Below are positions 48,301-59,400 of a DNA stretch of 64,000 nucleotides, in pieces (positions within the stretch are counted from its first letter, which is position 1; every line of letters begins with the position of its first letter). This DNA comes from Klebsormidium nitens (lineage: Eukaryota > Streptophyta > Klebsormidiophyceae > Klebsormidiales > Klebsormidiaceae): assembly GCA_000708835.1 (NCBI GenBank), contig DF236971.1:242733-306732 (forward strand), in the 5' to 3' direction. The translations under genes were made by a program, and so were the position numbers. The notes under the pieces were generated by a model. That model ran no database searches and had not been told where the DNA came from. It saw only the letters and a list, made by a program, of their open reading frames with translations.

Positions 48301-51300
48301 CTATTTAGAGATTCTTCGAACGAAATTGGCGGTTTTCGCTTCAGGGTTTTAGTAGCGGAGGGTTCGACCGCGGCCGCTGCAGCGGCAGCCATGGCTGCAG
48401 GTTTGAAAATCGGGTTACCGTCCGCAGCTTCCGGAAGCCCAATTTCCGGGGAGAAAGGGCGTCTTGACACCCCCCTGAACCTGAGCAGCGAAGCCCAGGT
48501 TAAATCTTTGGTTAGCCCGTTGGGAACGGGCGCCGACGGGGGGTTTAAAGAAAATGCGGAAGAGCCGAAACTGCCGCGACGGGTTTCGAGACACGAGTCT
48601 TCAGCGGAACACTCGAGTCGGTCCGAAGAGGACCTGAATCAGCATCCTCTGGTCGAACAGTCAACCCGAGCTAGCGAGTCTAGTGTATCTACCCGTAGTT
48701 TTAGCACGGATCTAAGAATCGAAGTTGATCAGAACCTCCCCTCCAAGAGCACGCTTGCCGCCTCCCCCAGAAAGCCTCTAGAAAACACTGTAGACACAAA
48801 AAAACCCGCGCAAGCCCCGCAGCAAAGCGGCCTCGTCGCGTCTCTTAGCCATGCAGCGCACGCCTTCTCCCGGCCCAAACCATACACAGCGTACATACTC
48901 CAGACGGTAACTAGGGACGGGCGGGTCTGGACGACGGAGCGCCGTTACCGCGACCTCGCCGCGCTCCGCACAGAGCTTGGGCGGGCGTTACCGGGGGCGA
49001 TTTTACCGTTGCCGTTCGCCCAGGTGTCTGCCCAGAAGCGGAACCTTTTCGGGAGCACCGATCCGGACGTCGTAGACCAACGGAAGGAGCTGTTCGAAAC
49101 GTGTCTTAACGCGCTCATTGACTCGGGGCCCCCGCTAGCCACCGCCCCTCCGCTCATCAAGTTCCTCTGTGGTTCTGCGTACCAAACCGGGTCAGCCTTA
49201 ACCAGCAAAGCTAAACCGGCTTCCGGGGTAGAGGAAGCAGGGGAGGTCATGAGCCCGCGGATGACGTCAGGGCTGACGTCACCTTCGTCAGCCGGGTCCC
49301 CGAGGTCCTCCAAGGGGGAGGACGCAGGTGGGGCTTTGGGTGGCGGCGGGCTCGGTGCGGCCGAAACGGGTCCGGCTGTGCTCGGGAGTTCGATCCGCTT
49401 GATCGTGGACCTGCCGGGGAAGCGATCTGTGAGCCGGCAATTGCAAGTAAGGACCTTATGCGGGTTTGCTTTCTTTCTGATAGTCTGCAATCACCAATCT
49501 GGATCTGGTACGGCTTCCAAGGTCGTTCCTGTCTCCTTCAGTTGCGCTCGAAGTCTGTGCATTCTCTTTCCTTACACTGCGAAGTCCGGGATAGATTGAG
49601 CTTTGCTGTTGGACTGGTCTGCCCTAATTTCCGTCATAGACAACCTATTGCCTGTCATAGACCAACTTTTGCGAGAGTCTCCGCAAGTCAGGCAGTAAAT
49701 ACCTCCTCAGCCCGCTGAAGTTTTACTTTCTGCTCCCAACTCTCCCTCTTATCGCCGTCCTCTACAAGCTGCTAACTGTCTCTTCTCCAAGACGCCCCGG
49801 TCCTTAAGGCGGCTTATCCGCAGCCAAACTAGCCCGTAACCCGCTCGCTAACACGGCCCCTAACCCTGTCTGTCGCCTGCCCCGTCAGGCCCAGCACAAT
49901 GCGTGTACGGACCGCAGCCACTCCTCCGAGCCTTCACCCCCCTCTACTTAAAGCACCTTACTTATCTGCTAAACCTCTTGTTTCCTTTCGGACCCTTTTC
50001 TGCATCGAGTTTTCTGTCTACTCCCCTGCTCTTGGGCTCAGCGGGCGCATGTACGGGCTCCTACAATCGTTCCTTCCCGCCCCCGCCCTTCTCTGGACTA
50101 GCCCGCTTATGTCATTGTCTGTCCAACTCTCTTCGAACTATCTTCACGTGTGTGTCTAAACAAGGTTATCCCGCTCTTAACCTTCCCCGCTCCCTCTTCT
50201 CCAGGCTCAGCACAACGCGTGTGCGGGCTGCTACAAACCGTTCCCTCCCGCCCCCGCCCTCCTCAGCTGGACGAACCCGGCGGCCCGCTTATGCGAGTAC
50301 AGCGGGCAGCTATACTGCGCCGACTGCCACCATAAGGACACCGCCATTCTGCCCGCTTATGTGCTGCAGTACTGGGACTTCCGTCCCCGCAAAGTGTCGC
50401 AGATCGCAAAAGCGTACCTGGACTCTATCTACGACCAGGTGCGTGGTCCGTCCGCTATTCCGGTCTTCCGGTCCGTTCTGATTTTGCCGTTGGGAACGTT
50501 GGGAAGCGTGCTTCGTCCACTTCTTTGCTTCTTTCGTTCCGTTCGGGGTCCGCCTGAAGTCTGTGAGTCTGCCAATCTTTCCGTCATCAGTGATCGAGAT
50601 TGCACCTGGGCTCCTTTTCCGCTTTGCCCACTCTATCGGCGTTCTGCGAGTTGGGTCCTTCGTATCTGTTCCCATATCCGCTGACTGGTGCGTTTCGGCG
50701 ATTTTGTGACTCGAAATTGGGACCCTCGTCGCGGTGGCGCACAGGGCCTGTCAGTGCGTGGTATCACGTGGTTCCGCTTTCAAGCCTGATGCTCTGTCGC
50801 TCCTGTTTTCACCCTCAACCTGCGTTCTGGCCTCTTGCTGTTCCATCGTAACCCTGAAAATCCAAACCCTTCTAAAATCTCCAAAAGTGGTGTCAAGATT
50901 TCAAGCACTCCCCTTTCCAGCCGATGCTGTGCGTGAGCGCCGTCAACCCGCACCTCTACTCGCGCGTCCCTGCCTTGGCCCGGGTTAAGGAGCTTCGTCA
51001 GCGGCTGGTCAAGATGGTAACCACCACGGTTAGGCACTGCCCGGCGAAACGGCGGCTGCTTGCGCCAGCGGGTTCGCGGCGGTACCTGCTGGAACCCGGG
51101 GACTTTTTCGCACTGCGTGATCTGGTAGACTTGTCCAAGGGGGCGTTCGCAGGTGAGAATGCGCTCCCATTACCTTGTCGGACTGATTTGTCGTGATTGG
51201 CTGCGAACTTGCAAGCGAGTGTCGCCTTTTGGAACGGGGTCGGGCTTCCGACTTACCAGGAGGTTCGATAAACAAGTTGCTCTAAAACGGTTGTTGTGGA

Positions 51301-51813
51301 AATTCTCTGCCATCTGATTGAGCTCATTGCTTCTAGGACATTCAGGGGGAATGAATTATGAACTTGGGTTGGTCGTGCACAATTCTCGATTTGTGAGAGT
51401 CTTCGATCTTGGGTTCACCGTCGAAGCCCCTTCTCAGCAGTGGACCCCGGCCCATTAGCTCGCGCGCTGAGGTGCATCTTTAATGCAACTTGTATCGAAG
51501 CCAAAAAACAAAAGTTTGTTGGGAGAAGCTTCAGGAAAGCCTATCAACGACTCCTGCCCAAACCCTTCGTTTGAACATCACCCATCAGCGTTCTGGAACG
51601 ACTCCGTCTTTGTCAAAATTCAGGACATGTGCCTTCTTCCTCACTGACCTTGGGAAAGAAGCACAAGTGCATACAATCGAGTATCCAGCCTGAACCACTT
51701 CTCTTACTGCAGTGCTGCCCGAGATGATGCAAACGCTGACTGAGCGAGTCAGCGCTCACATCGCCTCCGGGTGCGACACATGCACAGAGTTGGAGATTGG
51801 AGGCCCGAGATAA
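42324..51813 (+). CDS. Giant RUN - PX - Rubicon-homology domain protein
   Basis: Exons (42324 or earlier)-43500, 43852-46403, 47497-49446, 50205-50438, 50921-51152, 51713-51813; about 2081 aa, all phases matching. The first Met in frame is 42324; a tiny upstream exon from ATG 42203 spliced at 42281 (ctccttgcag) is possible. Residues about 115-340 form a RUN domain (LCSILEQILQHGL … YDEIAFVRSHDNVEAL … GPLRFD). Residues 345-1700 are a Gly/Ser/Glu-rich, disordered linker. A PX domain follows (about 1704-1802, RRYRDLAALRTEL), predicting phosphoinositide binding. A Rubicon-homology zinc region ends it: CAGCYKPF, LCEYSGQLYCADCH, PAYVLQYWDF, PMLCVSAVNPHLYSRVPAL, FFALRDLVDLSKGAFA. Plant At3g48195-like proteins share PX plus this C-terminus. 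Endosome/vacuole trafficking or autophagy control is inferred. The second zinc cluster is missing (see findings). Confidence 0.9.
46850..47555 (+). repeat. Five-copy array of the exon '47497' 5' edge
   Basis: The exon start (tccggacagctgtacggtcc … aatctggacgacggctacct) recurs at about 46850, 47011, 47196, 47333 and 47495, plus a fragment near 46740. The last is the real exon. Spacing is about 137-185 bp. The copy at 47333 keeps a tgaacgcag-type acceptor and an open frame V-S-G-Q-V-Y-G-P-L-N-L-D-D-G-Y-L-D-M-I before a stop. Other copies carry indels. Confidence 0.9.
49885..50290 (+). repeat. Three-copy array of the zinc-finger exon 5' edge
   Basis: The start of the real exon at 50205 (caggctcagcacaacgcgtg, then the ttccctcccgcccccgccct block) is preceded by related copies at about 49887 (caggcccagcacaatgcgtg) and 50034 (gctcagcgggcgcatgtacg … ttccttcccgcccccgccct … cccgcttatg). 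Spacing is about 149 and 169 bp. Confidence 0.8.
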
Positions 51814-53165
51814 AAGGTAGATCTTGGTTTAGAAAGCCTTCACTGAGTTCAAGGTTTGGAAACCTTCGGCAGAGACGCGCGGCACTTTTCCGATTGAAGT
51901 TTCCGGCCGATAGCCAAGGTTAAGCAGTGTGTCTGTTAAGTAAAATGCTGACGAGGTTTAAAATGCAGTCTTCATTTCCAAGCGCCCTTAGAATGAATCA
52001 TGGGGTATGCATGGTTTAATTCTTATGCTCACCTCTTGTGAGTCAACATCGCCTGGGTTGCTGCTATGGTTTTGCTGTGATGTTTGGTACTGCACCTTTA
52101 CATCTGCTTTCGTCCCGATGGTGACTGGGTCGGGTGAGGCGGTCCCAAGTGGCATCTGCATCTACCTACTAAATCTTGACCTCAGTTCAACGTGCAAATA
52201 AGTCCGGCGGATTAAGCAGCTCTACAGATGCAGTTGAAATGACTGCAGGACAAGCATGATGCATATTTTCAATACGCTTCAATGTGGGATGGAGATTTAT
52301 CAATCATTTCACACAGCGGCCCGCCGCTTGCCCTCCCGTCACATGTACGCGTGAGCTAGTACATCACATATGTTTCCAAATCATGAACATGGAGTACAGT
52401 CGCGGTAACCATGTTGATTGTGGACAATGCTTAAGCACACTCGAATCATTGGAGCCAAAACATTGGAGTATGCAAGTCTGGGGATGCGCAGAATGCAATT
52501 AAAATCAGCAAGCCTGATTTTTAAAAAAGCGGGGCCGGTCGCTAGCGTTTCAGCACCCAGACTCAGCTGCTGCCAGAATTGTATGCGAACAATTTCTGAA
52601 CGGAAGCTTGTGGCTGAGAGCTCGCCGCATACCCGTTGATTGCATGCGGGCCACGGATCACTGAGTGAAGAGCTCAACAAAATGCACTATGTGCTTAATT
52701 CGCCATGCAATAGTAGGCAGTACATAAGCGGTTGATTCAGGCTAATTGAAGGAACGTTGTGGTCTGCTCACTGAATCCATTGTGAAATCGCATCAAAATT
52801 CACAGCAGGATCGGACTCATATGACAGATCAAATAATGTTCAAAATGTGAACGGAACATGCAGGCATTATGACCAAAAGACCAAAGCCCCTTCTGGCCGT
52901 CCTCTTTGCATAGATCAGATGAAAGCTGTTAAGTTTTACATGAATCAGGACCTCTCGAGGAAAATTGAAAGAGATGGATGTTCCCCAGCTAGCATCATGT
53001 GCACTGGAATTGACAGTGAGATTCGAAGTTGCAGTTCAAGGAAGCATTAGAAAGCAAAGTCGGAAAATGGATGCTCAAAATGAAGGCTCCAAAATCTTTC
53101 GATGTGAATCTGCTGCAGGATTTTTCATTATCTTCGCCTCTTCAGGCTTGGCCCTCTACAAATCC
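51814..53165. other. No gene recognised
   Basis: Follows the stop of the RUN-PX gene. I looked here for the missing second zinc cluster (a CGAR…C, LIFPFQ-like segment) and did not find it. Only short open frames are present. Confidence 0.45.
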
Positions 53166-54353
53166 TTAATGATCTTCTATAGTCTGTCCGCATCGATTGG
53201 GGACTGACGCTACTAATCCTTCAGCTCGGCCGGATTCAATGACTCCATATAAATGGTAACCATAACCCAAGATCCAGCCTGAGAAGAGCCGTACACACGG
53301 TGATCTATGACCGTTTCTCCAAACATTTCCGTACGTGAGCGCCGCTGCCCGTTCAAGGAAAGCCCGCTGCTTTACGAGAATCAAGGCCATCTCGATCTCC
53401 GACGTCGCAACTGTTGATTGAGGAGATATTGAAATTGGCCAGCTGCAGATTCTGCTAAGGGCTGTTGACCTTGGTTCGTGTCCAAGCTGTATGCCCACGC
53501 CACAATTGAGAGATGTGGCCCACGATTTCTTGTTGTCTACTTCATAAATAACATGAAACTGCTCGCTGACCAGGTAGGAAGCACCCTTTCAGCATGTTCA
53601 CATCGCGATTTGCATGCTGAAGAAACGTGGATCCCGATTAACGTGAATCTCAGGTTGGACGTACCTTATTTAGTGTCTCTTCCATGTCAGTTTTTATCAG
53701 GGCTCGCGCATCTGCCAGGTCTTGCTGGGTATGAGGTCATCGTTCCGCTTGGGGGTCGGCTTTGCTGTGCGGGGTCCAATGTGCGGGATCCAGGGTGCGG
53801 GTGGCGGGGTGCGGGGCGTCACATGACCTAAGACCGGAGACTGTGACGTGGGAATTTGACAACACGTCTAGTCTGAGGCCGATGATGTTTTGTGTGGCAA
53901 CATTGTCTCTTTTTTGAGGGCCTGAGAAACGGACAAAATTGAAACGCTACATGTCACGGAAGGTCAATAAACAAAATGGCTGTAGAAGCAGTAGAAGAGG
54001 CCGTCACATGTGCATGCGACCATACAAGGCCCTGCGGCATGCCTTTTGGCACCACTAGCAAACTGCCCATAAATGATATACAGCCAGCAATCCCCTTGTT
54101 GACTTGCAGAATGCTTTGGTCCGTTGGGGGTTCGGCTCATGCACTTACGCACAAAAACGAAAGTTCCACCCTCCAGTGTGGTCACAGACAATAGCCCGTA
54201 GTACGGCAGTAGGGGATCGTCTAGATTGTACAGTACACCGGAGGCACCAGCAAGAAGCTGCGCTTTGCATACGAGCTCCCCCGCTAAGATCGGGCCGATG
54301 GCAGTCAGCTCCAGCCAAGGTTGTCCCGGGCGAACCACCACTAGGACTTTCAC
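53166..54353 (-). CDS. Unknown protein, 5' end not found
   Basis: Five minus-strand exons, 54353-54149, 53720-53665, 53616-53571, 53410-53312 and 53278-53166, join with consistent phases (1, 0, 1, 1) at plausible GT-AG sites and end in a stop, giving about 172 aa. The first listed exon begins after ttgttgtcttgcag, so an upstream exon with the start codon must exist between 54353 and about 54630; I could not place it. The product begins VKVLVVVRPGQPWLELTAIG and contains PLLPYYGLLSVTTLEGGTFV, a helical stretch EIEMALILVKQRAFLERAAA and a C-terminal YGYHLYGVIESGRAEGLV. No family recognised. The short exons 2 and 3 are the least certain. Confidence 0.5.
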
Positions 54354-54634
54354 CTGCAAGACAACAAGGACCTCTGGAAGCTCAAGGAATGTGTATTGGG
54401 ATATGAGAGACAGCACCCTTGACTGCCAAAGGCATCTGCCAATCAAGACGTTTGATGAACTCAGGACGTCCGTTTTCTACCCCTTACATTAAAGTCAACG
54501 CAGCCAGCTGATATATAAAAGGCGCGCAAGGTCAGTGAGGATTACCCATGTCAGTGTAATTGCAGTCTCAGCGGCCAGCCGCTTGCTTGGCTGCAGATGC
54601 CAAAGATCTGACAGTCGTATGTTCAGCTTTGCAA

Positions 54635-55565
54635 TCATCGTTGAGGTTTTACGTGACGTCTGAGTATTACACTTGCCTTCGGTTGCTTGCCGCCCGTTTC
54701 CCCCACCTTATGCGCTCCAGTCACAGCCGACCACACAAATTTGGCGAGCATCTCCCAATTCCACGTGACATAGGCAAGTATAGCAAACAGGGAAATGGCA
54801 AAGAGCCATGCCATTGCATAAGTCTGTCGTGAGGCTGGAGACGGAGGTGAGGCAACAGATTGGCAGCTAGCTATTGGTTGGTGAGACCTATTTTGAGGGT
54901 TGGAAGGGGGCAGGAACGAAGGCAGGTGAGAGGGGGGAAGCTGAAGGCGTTGCTTGGGATATATGGTGAGGTTTGCTGGAGAAATGGAGGGGTTGACGGC
55001 CAGGATCTCGTCAACTGTGGTGTTGTGTGAGCGTGCAATCGATGCCAGCGTATCCTTTTGCTGGACGACAATATATGCGTTGTACCCATTTGACGCTGTC
55101 GGTCTTGGTTGATTCGAGCCAGAGGGATCTGCATGAACAAATGCGGTATGGCGAGCTTCAACATCACCTTGAAGGTGCCTCTCTTGACATAAGCTGAAGG
55201 TTTTCCTTAATTGAACTCTCTTAGAACAAGAGTAGGCAAGTTGCCAGCTTAGAATACCAAGGTCAAAGCCACATGCCCGCCATGTATTTCATCTGTGCAG
55301 TCACTGGGAGTGGTACCTGATCAAGTCTTTGAGAACAAACATGATTGACGAACTTACCTTTTAACACCGCATGAACCCTATGATGCAGAGGAGTCAATCT
55401 TTGACGATTGCTTGATGAAGAAGGCGCTGCTTGTTGATAACGCCTCTGTCGAAGCAGCCCCGCATCAAGGAACGGCCCACTCCTTGGCCTGCTGGCGATT
55501 GTTGAGCCACTTACAGACCCTGCAATACTTATAGCTGGTGCCGCCCTGACCAACGCCGCCGCCAT
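54635..55565 (-). CDS. LysM-domain membrane protein, predicted plastid-targeted
   Basis: Two exons, 55565-55358 and 55128-54635, join in phase 1 (AAAG|GTAAGT and catgcag|AT); about 233 aa. The N-terminus (MAAALVRAAPAISIAGSVSG, Ser/Arg-rich, almost no acidic residues) looks like a chloroplast transit peptide. A single LysM domain covers about residues 85-135: YIVVQQKDTLASIARSHNTT, VDEILAVNPS, then IYPKQRLQLPP. A Ser/Pro-rich linker leads to one transmembrane segment (AMAWLFAISLFAILAYV) and a basic tail. LysM domains bind N-acetylglucosamine-containing glycans. In a plastid, binding to a peptidoglycan remnant would be a possible role, but that is speculation. The gene is divergent from the hydrolase gene at 56469. 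Confidence 0.82.
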
Positions 55566-56468
55566 GCTGCCAACCACTAGAAATCGCTGACCGCATATGC
55601 TGTGCGCTGTAAACGCCCGGTTTGTGCGTCTCCTTGACACTGTGACCTTTAGAATTGATATGAACAACTTCAAAGCCGGAATAGGTAGAAGCCTCCAAAA
55701 TGCTCCCAAGGGGCTCCCAACCGCACAGCTAGCACTCCCTGCTCCGGTGGCGCCTACCTGGGCAAAGTATCTCACATGCTGGCTAAAGCCCCGCTCACTT
55801 CTGGCGGCTCATTGCTGCCAAGCCTGCAGGTCGTATGCTCAGCGATAATGCGCTCGCCAATGCGCTGCTAGACACGCATGGGGTGGGCGACGCCCAGCAG
55901 GGCTTCCTGCTTGCCACAGGGCCAGGAGGCGGCACGCGCGTCAGGGCGCCAAACGGGGCACTTCTCCAGCCTTGCGAACCACACTTCGGAAGGCGGCAGG
56001 GCGGCTCCTTGCCTAGTCATCTCACCTCGTCTTGCGTGTGAACAAACCCTCCCTGCACCAGGGGCCGGCCCTCATGGAGATCTGATCGAGCAAGTCCGGC
56101 AATTCCCTGATTCCCTGCAAGCAGCAGTTTGAAATTCAAACCCGACAGAATGCAAGTTGCAGTGCTCGCGCGCAACACCACAGATCGGTCGGCCCAAAGT
56201 CCGCGGCATCAAGACTCTCCGTGCCATCCGACGGCAGGAAAGACTTGGTGGCTTGCATTTTCGCCTGGTTATGCATGGGGTTTGCTGCAAACCGTCCTGC
56301 GAACTTGTTCCCCAGCAGAGAAGAGCGGTTGTGGAATCTCTGAGCTCTTGGAGCTCTTTCGAGCAGGGACACTCTTCTTGTATCATAGAAACCAAGCAAT
56401 CTTTAAACATGAGCATCTTGCATTGATCAGTTGCCCGTCTTTTCTTGGACGTTACAAACGGCGTCATT
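55566..56468. other. Divergent promoter region
   Basis: Lies between the start codons of the LysM gene (-) and the alpha/beta-hydrolase gene (+). Several overlapping open frames exist on both strands, but none has a domain or consistent splice sites. It should contain both promoters. Confidence 0.45.
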
Positions 56469-59400
56469 ATGGTCACGAACAGCACCGCACTCAGTGCCAG
56501 GAGCCATCATGCTGCTGCAATTCTCAGCTCACAGCGTTCTGAGACACAAGCGGAATCTCAGAAGCCATTCGTCTCTGCAAAGCTGCGGCTGCATTCATCC
56601 ATGTTCGCAGAAATGTGGTGTGGAGTCATTCCTGCTGGCAGGAGAAGACCTTGCAAGTCTGAGAGATCTACTTCCCTGGGGTCCTGCCGCAAGCAACCAA
56701 GCAACATGACAAGACAGTGCCAGCAGCTGTGGGGAGGCAGAGGGCAGAAGAGTCGCGTCGGGCGCCTCCAGATGGGGAAGGATGATGTAAGTACCAATAG
56801 CCTGATGTGGCCTGATGGAAGACACCTACTTCAGAACAATAGGCCCAGAATGAAAGTAATATCAGGAGCAAATGCTGTGAGCGTGCTCTACACAATGCTG
56901 TGAATAATTGGTGCAGCTTCTTTTTGAAATCCCTGCAAAAGTGCTCACCTGGAAGCTCAGGGTCCGTATGACTCCCAAACTGGACTCGGACTCTAACTGC
57001 GGATTCAACTTGGAACAAAGATCAACGACGCTTTGAAGACCCAATGCTGCATTAGGGGAGAACTACATTCAACACTTCAAGAATGCGTGAGGGACAGTGT
57101 GCCCTTACAACACTTCATTCGGGGCAGCCTCAGGAGCCTGCCTTAGCCTAAACCGACTACTTATCATGGTTTGCTTCAACATCGATAAGGAACTCAGGTG
57201 AAAGAGGACTGTTTCTTGATTCAGAATCTTCATGATCATCAATGAATATGAGTTTTCACATGAACTTTGCCGTCTTACCAACACATTTACAGACTCGTCG
57301 TCAAGATGCAAAACTTCTAAAAGTCTGTTTCTACTGCTTCAGTACTATCTGGTGGACGCCGATTTATCGTATGGCGACGGCTTCAGCTTTGCGGGGGGTA
57401 TGTACTCCCAAGAACCGGGGCCCTATGAGGAGTGGCAGGAGAGGGGCAAGATTGTTGAGGCGTACGCTCTAAGAGGGGCTAAAGGAGAAGTGAAGGACCC
57501 CATCTTTGGGCTCAAGATGGGGGAGAACTCGCAGACAGGAGAGTCTGGCCTCAGGTTGGTATGCTTCTTCTTATTGGCCGCTTGCAGCTGCCTGGCTGTC
57601 AGCCCCTATCCTCTGGCGCTGCGATGTGACCCTACGGCGCTTAGATTTGTTTGACTCCCCTAGGCTGTGATCCTCTTTGTCTCTTGAGAGGGGCTCCAAA
57701 CCTCACCCACATTTGGCTCCCGGCTCTTGGCAAGTGGAGAAAAGTCAAGCCGCGGATTGTATTGAAAAACGCTAAGATGAGAAAGTTCCAATGCCATTGG
57801 TCGCAAGCATCGGAATATGACCTCTGTAGCGCTCTGATAGCGGCCTTCCCTTCCAGGGGCCCTGCGGAAAAGCATCCAGCAGAATAGATTCACAGTTCCC
57901 TGAAATTTTTTATCTTTCACGTCTTTTCCAGCCCTCTGCCTCCAATTTTTAACCTCAACAATCTCGAAAAGGCGGCTTCCGGGTGCGTTCGCCTCCTTCC
58001 GTCCTTTAGGCAGCATCTCCTTCAAAGGCCACGGCCCACGAAAAGAGCAATCTCAACTCATGCTATCGTACGTTTGCGTTTCTGCGCAGATGGTTCTATG
58101 TTGAAGAGGGAGAGGAAAGCGCCCCCCCCGTCGTGCTGCTGCATGGGGTGCCGTCACAGGCATACTCCTATCGAAAGGTGCTACCTATTCTGGCAGAGGC
58201 AGGGTATCGGGTCATCGCACCCGACTGGCTAGGTGAGAAATATAACGTGGGGGCATCGTACTGACTGTCGGAAACCCTGAGCATTCTGCGTGCAGCTTCT
58301 CTCCTGCCAACATGCAGCCTTTTGCTTATTGCAATCAAGAGGCGCTAAGCACTGGAGGTTCGCAAAGTAGGGACAGGGGAAACGAGACGGTTGACGTAGA
58401 AGGAAATGAAACATATTGGATCGCAGTCCATTGACTGCTCCTCTTCGCCCTGACGAGTCCTTCTGGATCCTTACAAGGCCTTCAGTTCAAAGCCAAGCTT
58501 TAGTCACGTCTTTCCCCGGGGCTTATTTCGACAACCCGCTCAAGCTTCTAACCGGAGAATACAAGTCCTGAACATGCGTTCGTCTGGTCCAGGTTTTGGC
58601 TTCTCCGACAAGCCCCAGCCCGGCCCCAGCTTTAGCTACGGCCTGGATGAGTACCAGAAAGCACTCGGCAGCTTCTTGGACGCCCTGAGCCTGGAGAAAG
58701 TCACCCTTGTGGCGCAGGTAACGCTCTGACTGATCTCTGCCCTAGACGTTACAACGAGTAGTTGCTCTGTGACGGACGGCCGAAATGCTGAGTTGAGCAT
58801 CTTCGCCTTGAAAGAAGGACGAGAAACATAGTCTCTTGATGGCAGTCGGGAGCAGCGCTCCCTGTTTGCAAAAAAGTCCGTAGAAAGTTCCACGTGATGT
58901 TAGGGTGCGCGTCGGCCGAAAGCTGCAAAAGGCTTTTCAGATTTTGTAGCCAATCGGATGCCTTTTTCAGATGACGTGATGTACCAAGGTACATACCAGA
59001 GCAGTAATATGGCTTGAAAAGTACCGTACCTCCTACCTGTCGGTACTACAAAGGCAACCGTTGAGGCCAAGTAGGTTTTTGGTCGACGCGCAGCTTTATG
59101 AGCATTGGGCCCAAAGATGGTCGATTGCGACCTTTCGAATGACACAAGTTGCGCTTCCAACTCCGTCTGTCGATCTTCGTTACCACCGGTGCCATGTCAA
59201 GCCACGAAAATGGACGGAAAACAGCGATTTTGCAACCATTCTTTGACGGCCTGCTTTGAGCCCCTTTCACGTTTTCTACTCAACCTTCCTATAAACTCCT
59301 CTGGTCTTTCGTATCTCTGCAATTTCTCCTGGCCATCCCCCGATTTACGTTCTCCTTACCCCCCAGACAGTCTCAAGAATAAAGTTTCGGACGTCCGAGC

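Noticed and set aside
54510-54523. TATATAAAA on the plus strand
   Set aside because: It would drive transcription antisense through the LysM gene and no plus-strand gene is recognisable downstream, so it is not called a promoter.
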